Assembly: GCA_963921795.1 (NCBI GenBank)
Contig: OY997652.1
Span: 60,077,756 to 60,141,755, forward strand
DNA from: Nannobrachium achirus
Lineage: Eukaryota; Chordata; Actinopteri; Myctophiformes; Myctophidae
Reading direction: 5' to 3'
Length of the DNA stretch: 64,000 bases
Each line of letters begins with the position of its first letter. The first letter of the stretch is position 1. A program made the position numbers and the translations under genes. Under the pieces are notes generated by a model that was given only the letters and a program-made list of their open reading frames with translations, ran no database searches and had not been told where the DNA came from. Below are positions 1 to 10,330 of this stretch, piece by piece.

Positions 1-185
1 TTTAAAACACTGGCATATGTCCTCAAAAGTGAGCAGACACTGAAAGACATTACCTATAGTTTCTTAGTTTATTTGATCACTCACATACATTTATCAGGTC
101 ATACATCCACTTATTCATTGTTACAAGTGATCAAAAGGAATAGGCTGAGGCTGTAAGCTTATGAATGCCTATCCTAGTATGCATG
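1..185 (-). mobile_element. LINE 3'-UTR fragment
   Basis: On the minus strand this reads as the same 3' end seen on the plus strand at about 2790-2910. Both contain the stretches AGGATAGGCATT, CAGCCTATTCCTTTTGATCA and GATCAAATAAACTAA in the same order. No protein is encoded here, only the untranslated tail. Three copies of this tail exist in the window (here, 2340-2910 and 43870-44400), so it marks one non-LTR retrotransposon family. The family assignment rests on the coding remnant attached to the second copy. Confidence 0.6.
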
Positions 186-580
186 GAGTAATAATCCAGG
201 GACCCCCAGGTACCTGGGGGGCCCCCAGATGTAAAAAATGACCAAATGTGCAAAAATGACCAAATGACCACCCCAACAGGGCTGCTCACGGGGAATTCCC
301 GGGGACCACCGACTCCTGGTGCTCCAGAACGGATGTAAAAGTGGTGGTGCCCCCAGTGGAGGACCCCCTGCCACTGCAGCGCACATAAAATGCCGTAACT
401 CGGGCTAGGAGCGACCGGGACAGCCGGGGACAGTACCTATTCGTCCGCCTCGGCGGCGCGGAGACCCCACCCCTCATTTCTCACATGGCCTTCTTCTAGT
501 GCTACCATGAGAAGGATTCTTGCAAAACACATTTTTGGACACTGCTCCTACAATTTTTGCCCTAAAATCAATCAAATCGG
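186..580. other. GC-rich spacer, no gene recognised
   Basis: This stretch lies upstream of the first finger exon and is probably intron. It holds a perfect 18-bp palindrome, CCCCCAGGTACCTGGGGG, at 203-220 and a GC-rich segment (about 285-475) with no convincing coding potential. The short open frames on the minus strand show no recognisable domain. Similarity to block B starts only at about 580 (matching about 33727), so this part is not shared between the two blocks. Confidence 0.4.
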
Positions 581-635
581 GTAAAAACTGATCTGGAAAA
601 GCCCTGTTGACTATCATGTTCTTTTCTGCTCCTAG

Positions 636-1566
636 ACATCCTGCACATGGTTGTGTGTAAAGAGGAGGTTTCTCCTGAACAGGAAAGGAGCCCCAGTCTG
701 CTCCAGGAGGAACCAGAGCCCCAACAGATTACAGAGGAACAGGAGGAACCAGAGCCTCCACACATTAAAGAGGAACAGAAGGAACCAGAGCCCCAACAGA
801 TTAAAGAGGAACAGGAGGAACTAGAGCCCCAACAGATTAAAGAGGAACAGGAGGAACCAGAGCCCCAACAGATTAAAGAGGAACAGGAGGAACTAGAGCC
901 CCAACAGATTAAAGAGGAAAAGGAGGAACCAGAGCCCCAACAGATTAAAGAGGGCCAGGAGGAGCAACTTCACAGACCAGAGAAGCCTGTTGATGAAGAC
1001 ATTTCTTCACATTGTTCTGAAGTTGAAGATGAGCTTGAATCTGACACTGAAGTCACTGAAGACCGTGATGATTGGGGGAAGACAAGTGGAGATGTCCAAA
1101 CTGGTGAAAAACCTTTCCAGTGTAAACTCTGTAACAAGATTTATAGCATGTTCATATCATCTCAAGATACACCAGCGTGTCTACACTGGAGAAAAGCCTT
1201 TCCACTGTGAACATTGCGACATGAGTTTCATTTCATCATATGAACTGAAGAGACACCAGAAGGTCCACACTGGAGAAAAAACATTCCACTGTAAACATTG
1301 TGACAAGAGTTTCAGTCAGTTTGGTTCCCTGAAGAAACACCAGCATGTCCACACTGGAGAAAAAACCCTTTAAGTGTAAAAAATTCCACTGTGATCATTG
1401 TGACAAGAGTTTCAGTTCATCATATGATCTGAAGAGACAAAAGCGTTTCTACACTGGAGAAAAACCTTTCCACTGTAAACATTGTGACAAGAGTATCAGT
1501 GTGTCTGGTGACCTGAAGAAACACCAGCGTGTCCACACTAGTACTCGAGTCAATGACTTGTCTTGA
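636..1566 (+). pseudogene. C2H2 zinc-finger terminal exon, frameshifted
   Basis: This is a paralogue of the intact exon at 33787-34970. The intron end TTTTCTGCTCCTAG precedes the exon start at 636, as in the intact copy. The first 187 codons after the in-frame ATG at 647 encode an acidic leader of 12-residue units (EEQEEPEPQQIK type, five IKEE motifs) and enter the first finger (FQCKLCNK). A one-base gain near 1147 (AGCATGTTC where the intact copy has AGCTGTTC) then shifts the frame. Fingers 2 and 3 read in a second frame (about 1204-1366) and the last two in a third frame (about 1382-1540), where part of a finger appears deleted near 1370-1385. The fourth finger (KRQKRFY) has lost both zinc-binding histidines. 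Two frame breaks mean the full array cannot be translated. A truncated product with an acidic leader and no complete finger remains possible. Confidence 0.85.
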
Positions 1567-1700
1567 GTCAGGTCTCGAGTCCGAATTGTCATTGACTCTG
1601 TCTAGCCCTTGACTATTCAGTCTTGACTCGGACTTGGACAAAGGGACTCGGGACAAAAGTCAATACAGTGTAATGAAATAATTGTATTATACCCATATTA
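1540..1700 (+). other. 3' flank of decayed ZNF exon, GACTCGAGTC-rich
   Basis: Just after the last finger lies a stretch rich in ACTCGAGTC and TTGACTCGGACTTGG motifs. It is matched in block B by 34970-34996 and again at 38501-38573 and 38885-38958, where it is split by a LINE. It was probably 3' untranslated sequence of the ancestral gene. It serves as the empty-site reference for the LINE insertion in block B. Confidence 0.6.
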
Positions 1701-1984
1701 TGAGGAGCCCTGTGATTTTATCACATTATGAGTTTGTTTTACATTATGAGCCATTATTACATTATGAGTTGCTACAAGGCTAAGGTTCACACCCGCATCC
1801 TGAGGGCCCCAGAGCTGAAGAAGATGGGCACTGGGGAGTTTGGCACACTGCATAAGGTGGGGAAAGCTTTTATTTATGAGAACTATCAAGTGCTATTCTT
1901 TTTCATATACATTTTATTCAGATCAAACGGTATCAGTAATAATATGGACTGTATAAGTAAGATGTTAACCTTCATCCATTATCC

Positions 1985-2910
1985 ATAATACAAAAGAGAG
2001 CAATAAGAATAGTACACAAGGTAGGGTTTTATGAGCATACACATAAACTATTTTTGAGTTCTTGTACGTTGAAGCTTTCTGACTTAGTTGATTTCAAAAC
2101 TGCTCAACTAATGTTTAAGGAAAGTAATAAACTACTTCCCGCGAACATTCTGGAAATACATTTTAAACAAGTAAGTGCTCAGACCACTCGAAAGAGTATG
2201 TGCATTTCAGTTTGTGGAGTAAAGATTTGGAACAGTTTGGGGATTAATCACAATAGAATTAGCTTACAATTAAAAAAAAGACTCAAAATCCAATGTCCTG
2301 GCTAAATACAGTAAAATATAGTCTTCTTTTTTTATCACATAGCTTATTAAATAGGTGTTAATGGCAATAGCTTCATAGGGATTTTAGATCCATCAAATGG
2401 TAAATGCTTTAATCTGCTACTGCTGATATATTTGGGTTTTCATTTACGTTTTATTTCATTTTCATTCTCTTTAGAAGGTAAACTTGTATACCGTACTCTT
2501 AACATATTACTGTATCTTAAACCATGAATATGTAGGATAGGCATTCTCGATTTGCTATTGTTGATGTATATGGGTTTGACTCACATGTTCCTTTTTTTGC
2601 ATTTACTTCTTTATATGGTGAACCTGTACACCCCTTTAACTACTGTATCCTAAACATGCAGGACAGGCACTCTTTGGTTTGTTATTATGCTGATGTATTT
2701 GGGGCTTGTAATTACAGTTTCTTTTTATTTACATTCTCTTTATATGGTAAATTTGCACACTTTAATGTATTTTAAACCATTAATACGTAGGATAGGCATT
2801 TATAAGCTTTTTTTTTAGCTTCAGCCTATTCCTTTTGATCACCTTAAACAGTGATTATGCTTTTGTGGATGACTTGGTATATGCTTGCTACTGTGAGTTG
2901 ATCAAATAAA
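1985..2910 (+). mobile_element. 5'-truncated LINE, RT C-terminus plus 3' UTR
   Basis: The segment 1990-2305 reads with few breaks as the C-terminal end of a non-LTR reverse-transcriptase protein. Recognisable parts are RAIRIVHKVGFYEHTH, DFKTAQLMFK and SMCISVCGVKIWNSLGIN, the last matching the usual tail of fish LINE proteins after the RT domain. A 3' UTR follows (2340-2910), ending near GATCAAATAAACTAAAC. The catalytic RT core is absent, so this is a 5'-truncated dead copy. The UTR is duplicated at 43870-44400, but the coding part is missing there. The exact clade (CR1/L2/Rex type) is not settled from this tail. Confidence 0.7.
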
Positions 2911-3480
2911 CTAAACTAAGCGGATCTACAAGGGCAATTGGTATGAATGTGTGCATTGTGTCGAATATGTGTGATAGATATGAATTATGATACATAATTG
3001 TATGATTGGTGTATGAGGCTCATATATGACCATATAAGGTTATATTATGAACTCCTATCTGAACTTACAGTATAGGAGACCATGTTTTGGTTTTGGTTAT
3101 ACTGTATGTCACTAGTGGAAAATTACCAACACTCAACGTGTCTGTCTTCTTGTTATGATCTGGGAACGAATCAATGAGTCCCACGGATCTTACTTGTCAT
3201 GTACTGTATTATTTATATAATACTGTATGTAACTTCCATCTTGGAGAAGAGAGAGAATTTTACCAAGCTGCCACTATGGTATGCTCGCTGTTTGTCTTCC
3301 TTGTCTGACTCTTCAAATACAACAATTTAAGATATAGACCTTTGTCTTATTTTGGTTATGGATTTATACATTATCCATATTTTATTTAACTTATTAATTA
3401 GTTTATCCAACAATGTGTGCATCATTTTTTTTTTCCAAAACAGAATCTCCAGAGTGCTACAGAGTTGATGTATTTATTGT
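2911..3480. other. AT-rich intergenic, no feature recognised
   Basis: I see no open frame, tandem repeat or transposon terminus that can be supported here. The composition is AT-rich with short runs of T. Confidence 0.35.
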
Positions 3481-3539
3481 ATGTAGGCCAACCCAGAAGT
3501 TATGCCCATCATGAGCTCCACAACAGATGTCTAGTTTAA

Positions 3540-4150
3540 AGATGGGGTTCCATGATGACAAGACACCAAACAACCTTCCATTGACAATACATTAGTACTG
3601 CGCCCCCAGTGGCCATTCTCACACGATAAGGAGAAGATGTTCACGCATGGTGGTGTTTTGTCGTTGCCGTGTCTCTTGGCCAAAAGACAGGCTGTGGTTG
3701 AGCTAACGACAAAAAACCAAACAACCTTGCATTGACAATGCATTAGTACGGCGTTCCCAGTGGCCATTCTCAGACGATGTTTCACGCATATGTGTGAGTC
3801 CAGCCCAAGAACGTATGGCTGTAAGGCTGAGGGAGGTGACTTCACGCCTGCAGCCATACCCGCCGCGAGTATTCCTACCGTAGTCCGTAGGAGACGGGTT
3901 TGCATAAATTAGAAGGCGCGGCTTGTGATTGGCTGGAGCGGAGGTCTGGAGCGCTCGGCTATGGTCACTTGGACTGCGCTTGCCCAGGCCTTGGGCATAA
4001 ATATAACGATTGCATTCACCACGGCTTCGTAACTCTGGCCCGCTCTTCGCGGGCACTCGCGCCTGCGGCGCTCGGGCGCGAAGACCAGGACCAAGGTCCG
4101 CTGGCCTTCGCACCGCTTGCAATGTCGGTGTTGCAAGCGGTAATCTTCCT
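3540..4150. repeat. Degenerate ~150-bp direct repeat plus GC-rich TATA segment
   Basis: Two related units start near 3566 and 3716. Both contain CCAAACAACCTT, CATTGACAATRCATTAGTAC and CCAGTGGCCATTCTCA. To the right, 3900-4130 is GC-rich and contains a TATA-like GGGCATAAATATAACG (about 3988), which could be a promoter or the end of an unrecognised mobile element. No protein domain was found in the short open frames. Confidence 0.4.
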
Positions 4151-4199
4151 GATAATATTCTCTATGTAATCCATAAACATTTTTTTGGTTTAATCATTA

Positions 4200-4290
4200 A
4201 TAAAGGTATGATTTTTCACTATTTGGAATGTCACACCAAATGATTTAGTGTCACACCGTATGATCATATCTTCATGTGTCAAAGCAAACT
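4200..4290. repeat. TGTCACACC repeat motif, left cluster
   Basis: Two close copies of TGTCACACCRWATGAT occur at about 4229 and 4249. The same motif recurs seven more times at 6195-6840, on the other side of the 4472-5418 transposon. The two clusters may be one ancestral repeat-rich tract split by insertions. Confidence 0.5.
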
Positions 4291-4471
4291 GTGTTTTAAC
4301 CTACCTATTAGTGAGTACTGAACTTTACTGATTGATTAAACAATTACCCAGGATAACATGGCCTTAATATTTCTGAACAGGATATTATTGTAGAGCTTTA
4401 ACATGGGATAAGAAAGAATTGTAGTAGTAGATGGATGATGAGGATGTGCACAGGAATGCTACGCACACCTA

Positions 4472-4832
4472 AGGGTCGATCCATACCGTTATAAGGAGCC
4501 TAACAAAGTTCGGTTCGGCACTAGGCGAACCCAAATATGGTTCGCATCTCCCGGTTCGGGGGGGCGTCAACCTACTAAATTCGGCTCTACGGTGTTGACG
4601 AAATGTTGTGACCTCCCGACTTCATTTCGGTACTCAGCGGTGTCTTCTCATTCATTCAGCCCGGCTTCACGTTCATATTCTCGGCTGTGAATCCAAGGAA
4701 ACAGCGGTCATTGGGAGGGAGACACGCCGACTTCCAAATGCTTGTGTGGCCGTCTTTTGGGCATCGCAGAGCGGACACAAGTCAGCCTGGCTCTGGCTGG
4801 AGACGAAGAGTGGTGGACTGGGAGGCGCGCGC

Positions 4833-4885
<53 letters not shown>

Positions 4886-5418
4886 CTTTGCTGCGTGTAT
4901 CGCTGCTAACGCGTCGCCGACCGTTTTAAAGAGAAACACAACTTTGCTAATTGCTAGTGTTCCGTGTTGATATGTTTTCCTTTTCCACGACGAGTTGTGA
5001 CTGCGTGATGACATGCGTGCAGCAAGGGAGGCGGCACGTCTATAATGTGAGCTTGTAGATTAAATGTTTTTGACAGAGCTCGAGCCGAGCATTTGTGAGT
5101 GTGAGTGAGAGAGAAGAGACCGCTGGTGCTGCTGCCTGCTGGAGCTGCTACTCACTGGACCTCCAGTCATTCAGTGTGCAGCGCGAGGGAAGGCAAATAT
5201 CAGAGCAGTATAATCAGAAAATATGTATCCGCCATGCAATGCTCATTCATCGGCCACAAACGTCGTCATGCCACGGACCTCCAATATTTACAAGCGACTT
5301 GGGCACTAGCCGTTAAGAAAGTATGGATGAAATCACCCCCGAACCTAAATCATTTCGGGTCGGGGCGTCCTCCCGAACCGAAATTAGTCGGCTCCTTATA
5401 ACGGTATGAAACGACCCT
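4472..5418 (+). mobile_element. TIR element copy 1 (AGGGTCG...CGACCCT), TA-flanked
   Basis: The ends are inverted: AGGGTCGATCCATACCGTTA at 4472 and its near complement finishing ...GGTATGAAACGACCCT at 5418. They extend about 35 bp and are flanked by TA on both sides (4470-4471, 5419-5420). The element has no transposase frame. It carries an internal (AC)n tract and a shared core, ACGCGTCGCCGACCG. Two more copies occur, at 41713-42640 (same direction) and 49626-50492 (opposite direction). TA duplication points to the Tc1/mariner group or another TA-targeting superfamily; this is inference. The flanks differ from those of copy 2, so the insertions are independent. Confidence 0.8.
4834..4883 (+). 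repeat. (AC)n microsatellite inside TIR element
   Basis: An uninterrupted AC run of about 50 bp. The second copy of the element has a matching run at 42079-42126, and the inverted third copy has a GT-rich tract at 50109-50160, so the repeat travels with the element. Confidence 0.9.
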
Positions 5419-5665
5419 TAGTCTTCTGCCGGCCCACGGCAGAAGGATCCTAAAGAGACAATAAGGCGCATAGCCACACTTGGAGCCAAGGCAACATTTT
5501 ATTAACAACAATTAGTGGAAACAGAACTCAGCATTCAGGTAAATTGCTTTTTTCCGAAGTCTCCTGAACTTGAACACAGCATTTTGTGTTGAACAAATGT
5601 AATTAGGAATCATGACATTACACCACATCTCCACTAGCTAAAGAGTGCTGGGTTGCGCAACTCCG
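5419..5665. other. Spacer, nothing recognised
   Basis: A short inverted repeat, CTTCTGCCGG...CACGGCAGAAG, lies at 5423-5445. No gene or known repeat was identified in the rest. Confidence 0.3.
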
Positions 5666-5668
5666 AAA

Positions 5669-5731
5669 ATAGCTGATCTACAAGCTCTCGCAGCACAATG
5701 TGTTGAGAGCTTGTAGATCAGCTATTTTCGC
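5669..5731. repeat. Dispersed hairpin, copy 1
   Basis: A perfect 25-bp inverted repeat has arms starting GAAAATAGCTGATCTACAAG and ending CTTGTAGATCAGCTATTTTC, separated by a short loop (GCAGCACAATGTGTT). The same core recurs at 13754-13850, 17435-17506, 28826-28892, 29600-29640, 44876-44921 and 54655-54735. No direct repeat at the borders could be fixed. Confidence 0.8.
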
Positions 5732-5939
5732 TAGTTTTGTCTCGGGTCCTACCTTAACACTGTCCACTGTCCAGTCCAGTGAGTGAAAGTACAAAAGTAT
5801 TAGATCAGATTAGATTATACATTTAGACTGTATTGTACATCAGCCAGTCGTATTTGGTGAGGGTAGCAAACCGGCTGCCTTGTTGCGGTTCTGCTATGCC
5901 ACAGAAAACCTCCTGCTCTTCGTAGAAAATGCAGTCTCG

Positions 5940-6015
5940 CCCCTTTGGCTCCTCTCCTTGCTGGGTCATTGTTTAGTTTCTCCCTGTACTTTCTCGTTCT
6001 CTCAGCACTTGTCAT
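5940..6015 (-). pseudogene. N-terminal fragment, MTSAERTRKYREKL-type protein
   Basis: On the minus strand an ATG at 6015 opens MTSAERTRKYREKLNNDPAR. This resembles the start of a widespread set of uncharacterised fish proteins beginning with a basic SAER-x-x-x-YR-x-KL segment. After about 22 residues the similarity stops, although the frame stays open to 5815. It is best seen as a broken fragment. The family match is from memory of the motif and is tentative. Confidence 0.4.
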
Positions 6016-6194
6016 TTTCCAGCTGACAAAAGAAAATGGAATGTATAGTTTAAGACAAAGAGAAAATATTGTTTAGATTGAAACAATATGTTAAGGTTTC
6101 TGTGAAGGGGTTTCTGCTCTGCTCTGTTTAAATGTACAAAAGAAACATGGAACTTTGTTATTTATTGTTATATCTGTAGTTAAATACAGTATAA

Positions 6195-6840
6195 ATCATA
6201 TGGTGTGACAATCAAGTCATATGGCGTGACAAGCAGACATGTCACACCATTATGATTAAGTGTCACACCATATTACGTTTTCTGCATTTAGGTTTACCTT
6301 GAGGCTACTATGTACACATTAGCATGCTAACAGCATGCTAGCTATAACAAAGCAACCTAGTTCTACATGGAAATATGACCAAAACTTCAAATAACTTAAG
6401 CTTTTTTTAATGAAAAGGTGTCACACCAACAGACATCCAAAGTGGTGAGTTTGTCAAAGTTTCAACAAGATGGCATTTCATGAAAATGTTAAAATCATAA
6501 CTCACCTCAGACACCTGTCTTGCAGTTGTGCTGGGAGTGCTGAATAGCCTTACAGAAGAAGGACCTCTCTAGCCAATAGGTGTCCAAATAATTGCCTGTT
6601 TAATTTGTCCAAACTAGTGTCACACCAAATGATTTTGGTTTGGAGGACAAAATGTTTTTGAGCAGAAATGACTGAAAACATTATGCTTTGACTTTGAAAA
6701 GATATAGGCTCACAAATAGACTTTTTTTTTTTGCCTAAATTCATTTTCAAATGATTTTTAGCAATTCTTTTTCTTAGTTTTATTCAAGTTCCCACTTTGA
6801 GAAACAAGGTCAGGACAGTCACACCATATGAGTTTTGCCA
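6195..6840. promoter_or_regulatory. Cluster of TCACACC / GGTGTGA motifs
   Basis: At least seven copies of TGTCACACC or its complement occur within ~650 bp, at about 6200, 6222, 6240, 6260, 6419, 6618 and 6818, often next to ATATGA or AAATGATT. The two leftmost and two next copies face each other. The core resembles a T-box half-site (TCACACCT) but differs in the last base. It could equally be subterminal repeats of an old transposon. No function is shown. Confidence 0.35.
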
Positions 6841-6961
6841 TGTTTGGTTGAACATTCTGAAGAAATGAGGAATGAAATGTTTTAATCTTGAGTAAGTTCA
6901 CATGAAGCTTAATGTCCTGCACAATATTCAGAAGGTTTTTGACAAATATATTTTTTATTTA

Positions 6962-8098
6962 TAGGGGAGAGCGGGATAAACTGAGACACCGGGTAAACTG
7001 AGACGCTCCATTTATCTTGGCAATGGAACACATTTGTGGTCATGTGACCATTATATTTTCAAGCCCCTTGACTTTCCCACTTGTCATGAAAAGAGAGACC
7101 TGATAGTGCTGTAGAAAACATGCTTTTTTCACAAAAAATTGTTTTTTGCATGTAAAAGTAAATTTTCTTGCTGTCAACATAATCAGCTGTTGTGTCAAAG
7201 CAAATTGATGCAGGGAGAACATTTTATATCATATATGTTGATGAACTACCAACTTATAAATCCATGTGATAGATGCTAGCTGAAGATTACCCTGAGTTGA
7301 TACAAATATCCCTTTTCCCAAAATGTGGCTGTGGGGTAAAGTGAGACAATTGCTTCGGGGTAAAGTGAGACACTATCTCACATTATCCCAACATGAGAGA
7401 CAGGGAGAAAGCTGTAAAAACCTGATTAAAGGGTGTACCAAACTAGTCTCAGTTGATTCTGATGTATTTTCCCCTGTAGAATCCATTTTTGATATATATT
7501 TATTTGTATTGTGCATAATTAATGAGATAATTAGCATATTTGACTACATATGCTAATTATTTCATTAGTTATGCACAATACAACAATATACTTTGCAGAA
7601 ATAGATTCTACAGGAAAAATTACATAAGGATCAACTGAGGAAAGTTTGGTAAACCCTTCTATACATTTTTTATAGGGTTTTTAGTTTTTTCCTTCTGCCC
7701 ATGTGTCACATTATTTGACACATGGGTGGAAATGACAGGACAAAGCCTATTAAAAGAATGTCTGCTATGTACATTTTTGTATTGCGCATATTTAACCCGG
7801 TTAACCGTGTTTTTGTGTTTTTATGGTAGTTTTAAAGTGAAAAAGTGAGTGGATCACTTTACCCTGTTGATTTCTCTGGTCTGTCTCAGTTTACCCCGGT
7901 CCTGGGGTAAACTGAGACACAAGACCTTTTAAAACAATCATATTTTCTCTGCCTTTTGTCTTGAATATGTTCTGATATCTTCCATTGTTAGGAAACATCC
8001 CAAATTACTGGGAAATGTGTACATTTTTACTGATATATCTTTTAGTTCGCCTAGAGGGGAGCAAATGTAAAAAAGTCAGTTTACCCCGCTCTCCCCTA
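6962..8098. mobile_element. TIR element with GGGTAAACTGAGAC subterminal repeats
   Basis: The ends are TAGGGGAGAGCGGGATAAAC (6962) and its near complement GTTTACCCCGCTCTCCCCTA (to 8098). Inside each end the motif GGGTAAASTGAGAC is repeated: at about 6987, 7335 and 7358 on the left and in complement at about 7884 and 7908 on the right, the subterminal pattern typical of hAT-like elements. The centre (7410-7690) is itself an inverted repeat with arms of ~130 bp around 7545. A further small palindrome lies at 7699-7729 (CCCATGTGTCA...TGACACATGGG). No transposase was seen. A clear target duplication was not found. Confidence 0.7.
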
Positions 8099-8099
8099 C

Positions 8100-8340
8100 A
8101 TGTTTGACACCGAGGACATCGAAAACGTTACGTCACGTCACCCACCCACATATCTAACCATAAAACGAGCGCTCCTTCAAACACCGTCTCCTACGTTTGG
8201 AGCATACCCGCCTCTCTCTTCAAGAGCTGCGTGAACTGAGCAAATATAGAACTACCGGTGGTAGAGAGAGAGTCAGAAAATATAAGACTTCCGGTTTGAT
8301 TTATTCGCCTTCAAAATAAAATGCTCGTATAATAAATTAG
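8100..8340 (+). promoter_or_regulatory. Promoter-like module with ETS-type site
   Basis: The stretch contains TACGTCACGTCA (CRE-like, ~8130), AGAGCTGCGTGAACTGAGCAAATATA and GACTTCCGGTTTGATTTATT (~8288). The last two are repeated at 48290-48380 and partly at 47810-47825. ACTTCCGG is an ETS-type site. The position ahead of block A small exons fits a ZNF promoter, but no transcript evidence is available. Confidence 0.35.
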
Positions 8341-8420
8341 GCATTTGAACAAAGTCATATAACAAAAAATATGTTTGTGTAAAAAAAGTTTAAACAAAAC
8401 ATATATCTAAATAGATGATG

Positions 8421-8725
8421 TTCACTGGAGTGCATATCCTTTACAAATTGGACACTGGAGAACAGACAGCTCTTCGTGTCAGAACTTTGGACACACGTTC
8501 GGGGAGACCTCCTCTACCACACCACACTGTCTGCTAAGCAGGAGAGGCGGCATTGCAAAATTTGCTGGCCTACCAGTGCAGCCAGGTGCTAAAAAAGGAC
8601 TCAAATGGCACTGTTTTCCGACTCTAGTGGGCGCTGGAGAGCAGCTGGCTCTTCGTGTCTGCACTTTTGACACACGCAAGCGTTCACATGGAGACCTCCT
8701 CTACGACACCACACTCTCTAAATGC
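8421..8725 (+). repeat. Satellite monomers (~186-bp family), block A
   Basis: Starts with TTCACTGGAGTGCATATCCT and CAAATTGGACACTGG, then about one and a half units of the satellite that forms the large opposed arrays at 45066-47490. Diagnostic parts are CTCTTCGTGTC, CGGGGAGACCTCC and CACACTGTCTGCTAAGC. The block B counterpart is 48535-48800, where the unit is folded back on itself. Confidence 0.75.
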
Positions 8726-8729
8726 TTAA

Positions 8730-9618
8730 AGTGATCCCTGACTAATACGACAAATATGTCTTAATACATTATAATTGTCCTCTATAACTACAATGTAAAA
8801 TTAAAAACACCTTAAATATTTTATTTCTTCTAGAAATAGCTAATCTTTCACTCAGTAGGAGCAGCACCTGGCTGCAGACACTAGGGTCCTGTTGATGTCC
8901 ACGGGAGACAGGAACATCAACAAGTGGCAGGAAGTGACCTCACAGTGTCAAGTGACTTCATGCCGCTTGTGGAGGTCACGTGACGTCTCTGCCTTGCAGT
9001 CCAAGGCACTACAGTCCCTTTGAGCCGCATTGTCGCTATGTGTACATGTTATCTTTTATCTTTTAGACAACCCAACTCTACCCCTAACCCTAAACTTTAT
9101 CTTTTAGACAACCCAACTCTACCCCTAACCCTAAACTTAACCTCCATGGGGTAGAGCAAGAAAGAGGTGTGAGGTCACTTCCTGCCACTTGTTGATGTTC
9201 CTGTCTCCCGTGGACATCAACAGGACCCTAGTGTCTGCAGCCAGGTAGTCTTGGCTCAGTAGGGGAAATGCCTGTCACAAGTTGATGATGTCATAAATGT
9301 AATGTGTCATTTTTATGGCAGGCATGTGCAAAAAAACAAAACACAAACACATTTGAATTATTGATTTGATGCTCATATTAACCATAGGAAGTATTAAGTT
9401 TGTTTTTATTTTCACATGCATGCCATAAATTCCATAGGGATAGATCACATTTGACATTTATGACATCATCAACTTGCGACGGGCATTTCCCCTATTGAGT
9501 GAGAGATTAGCTATTTCTAGAAGAAATAAAATAATTGAGGTGTTTTTAATTTTACATTGTAGTTATAGAGGACGATTATAATGTATTAAGGCATATGTCG
9601 TATTAGTCAGGGATCACT
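8730..9618. mobile_element. TTAA-flanked fold-back element with nested insert
   Basis: The ends are AGTGATCCCTGACTAATACG (8730) and its complement ending GTCAGGGATCACT (9618), with TTAA on both sides (8726-8729, 9619-9622). The inverted arms extend roughly 170 bp each once the nested element 8860-9254 is set aside. The paralogous place in block B (48877-48880) has a single TTAA and no element. TTAA targeting fits piggyBac- or Kolobok-type transposases supplied in trans. No coding frame is present. Confidence 0.85.
8860..9254. mobile_element. Nested inverted-repeat element, 9-bp duplication
   Basis: It is inserted in the left arm of 8730-9618. CTCAGTAGG occurs immediately on both sides (8851-8859 and 9255-9263), and the host arm reads continuously once it is removed. 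Its own arms (8867-8953 and about 9170-9245) are inverted, with the shared stretch CCTGGCTGCAGACACTAGGG. The loop contains a 50-bp direct duplication carrying CTACCCCTAACCCTAAAC. A nine-base duplication and arms of ~80 bp suggest a Mutator-like MITE. Confidence 0.75.
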
Positions 9619-9622
9619 TTAA

Positions 9623-10020
9623 GAGTAGTTCATCACTTTTCACCTCACTAATGTTCATGATAAAATATCGCATTTTTTTTCTAGTCTCCTAGGAGAGCTG
9701 TGGGAAGTTCAGAATCCATCGTCTTGTGACATCATCATTTTCCCCAAAAAAATGTAATCAATATTTTTGAAAAAAATATTTAGATTTTTATTATCGCAAG
9801 AATAATGGCTTCCACTTTAAAATTGCAACTTTTCAGGAATAGAAAGCCTGCAGTTTCTTTAAGCTGGATTGGCAATCGATGGTGTCACAAGACGATGGGT
9901 TTCTGACCTGCCCACTGGCTTCCTCTGGAAAAAAAAATATAGGCTATATAGGCTATATAGTCTATATATATAGACTATATATATATATGAACATAGGTTG
10001 AAAAGTGGTGGATTTCCCCT
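9623..10020. mobile_element. Second TTAA element, abutting the first
   Basis: Imperfect ends pair CATCACTTTTCACCTCACTA (~9630) with the complement of AGGTTGAAAAGTGGTGG (~9997). Flanking TTAA sites are 9619-9622 (shared with the previous element) and 10021-10024. Inner inverted segments pair ATCGTCTTGTGACATCATC (9718-9736) with GATGGTGTCACAAGACGAT (~9879-9897). Block B has neither element. Confidence 0.75.
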
Positions 10021-10080
10021 TTAATCTATATGTTTAACGTACACGTGTATATGATATATCATATACAAATTAATCGTTTT

Positions 10081-10330
10081 TCAATGGCGTTAGGGGTAGG
10101 CTACTCTTATTCTGAAGAGATCGATACCGGAAGTCTTATATTTGCTGGCACTAAATTTGCTCACAGAACATAGCCCCAAAACGGATGCACTCCCCGAAAA
10201 CAGCAGGGTGAACGAACAGCGTGTATCAAAACATGAAGATACAGTAAAGGTCAGTGTTATACGTTTGCGGTGCACAAGCCTTTGTATAATTGGTGTCGGA
10301 CAGTAAAGAGTGACAGGCTGTCTCGTTGTG
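10081..10330 (+). promoter_or_regulatory. Promoter-like module with CCGGAAGT
   Basis: TCTTATTCTGAAGAGATCGA, then TACCGGAAGTCTTATATTTG (CCGGAAGT at 10127-10134), is shared nearly base for base with 48921-49080 in block B. Shorter forms occur at about 32190-32345 and 47665-47700. CCGGAAGT is the ETS/GABP consensus common in TATA-less vertebrate promoters. The module precedes the small coding exon of each block. It is probably the 5' end of the ZNF genes, with the first exon not identified. Confidence 0.4.

Noticed and set aside
3900-4150. Promoter of an unseen gene or a long terminal repeat
   Set aside because: A TATA-like motif in GC-rich DNA is present, but no partner repeat, primer-binding site or coding region could be found, so no element is claimed.
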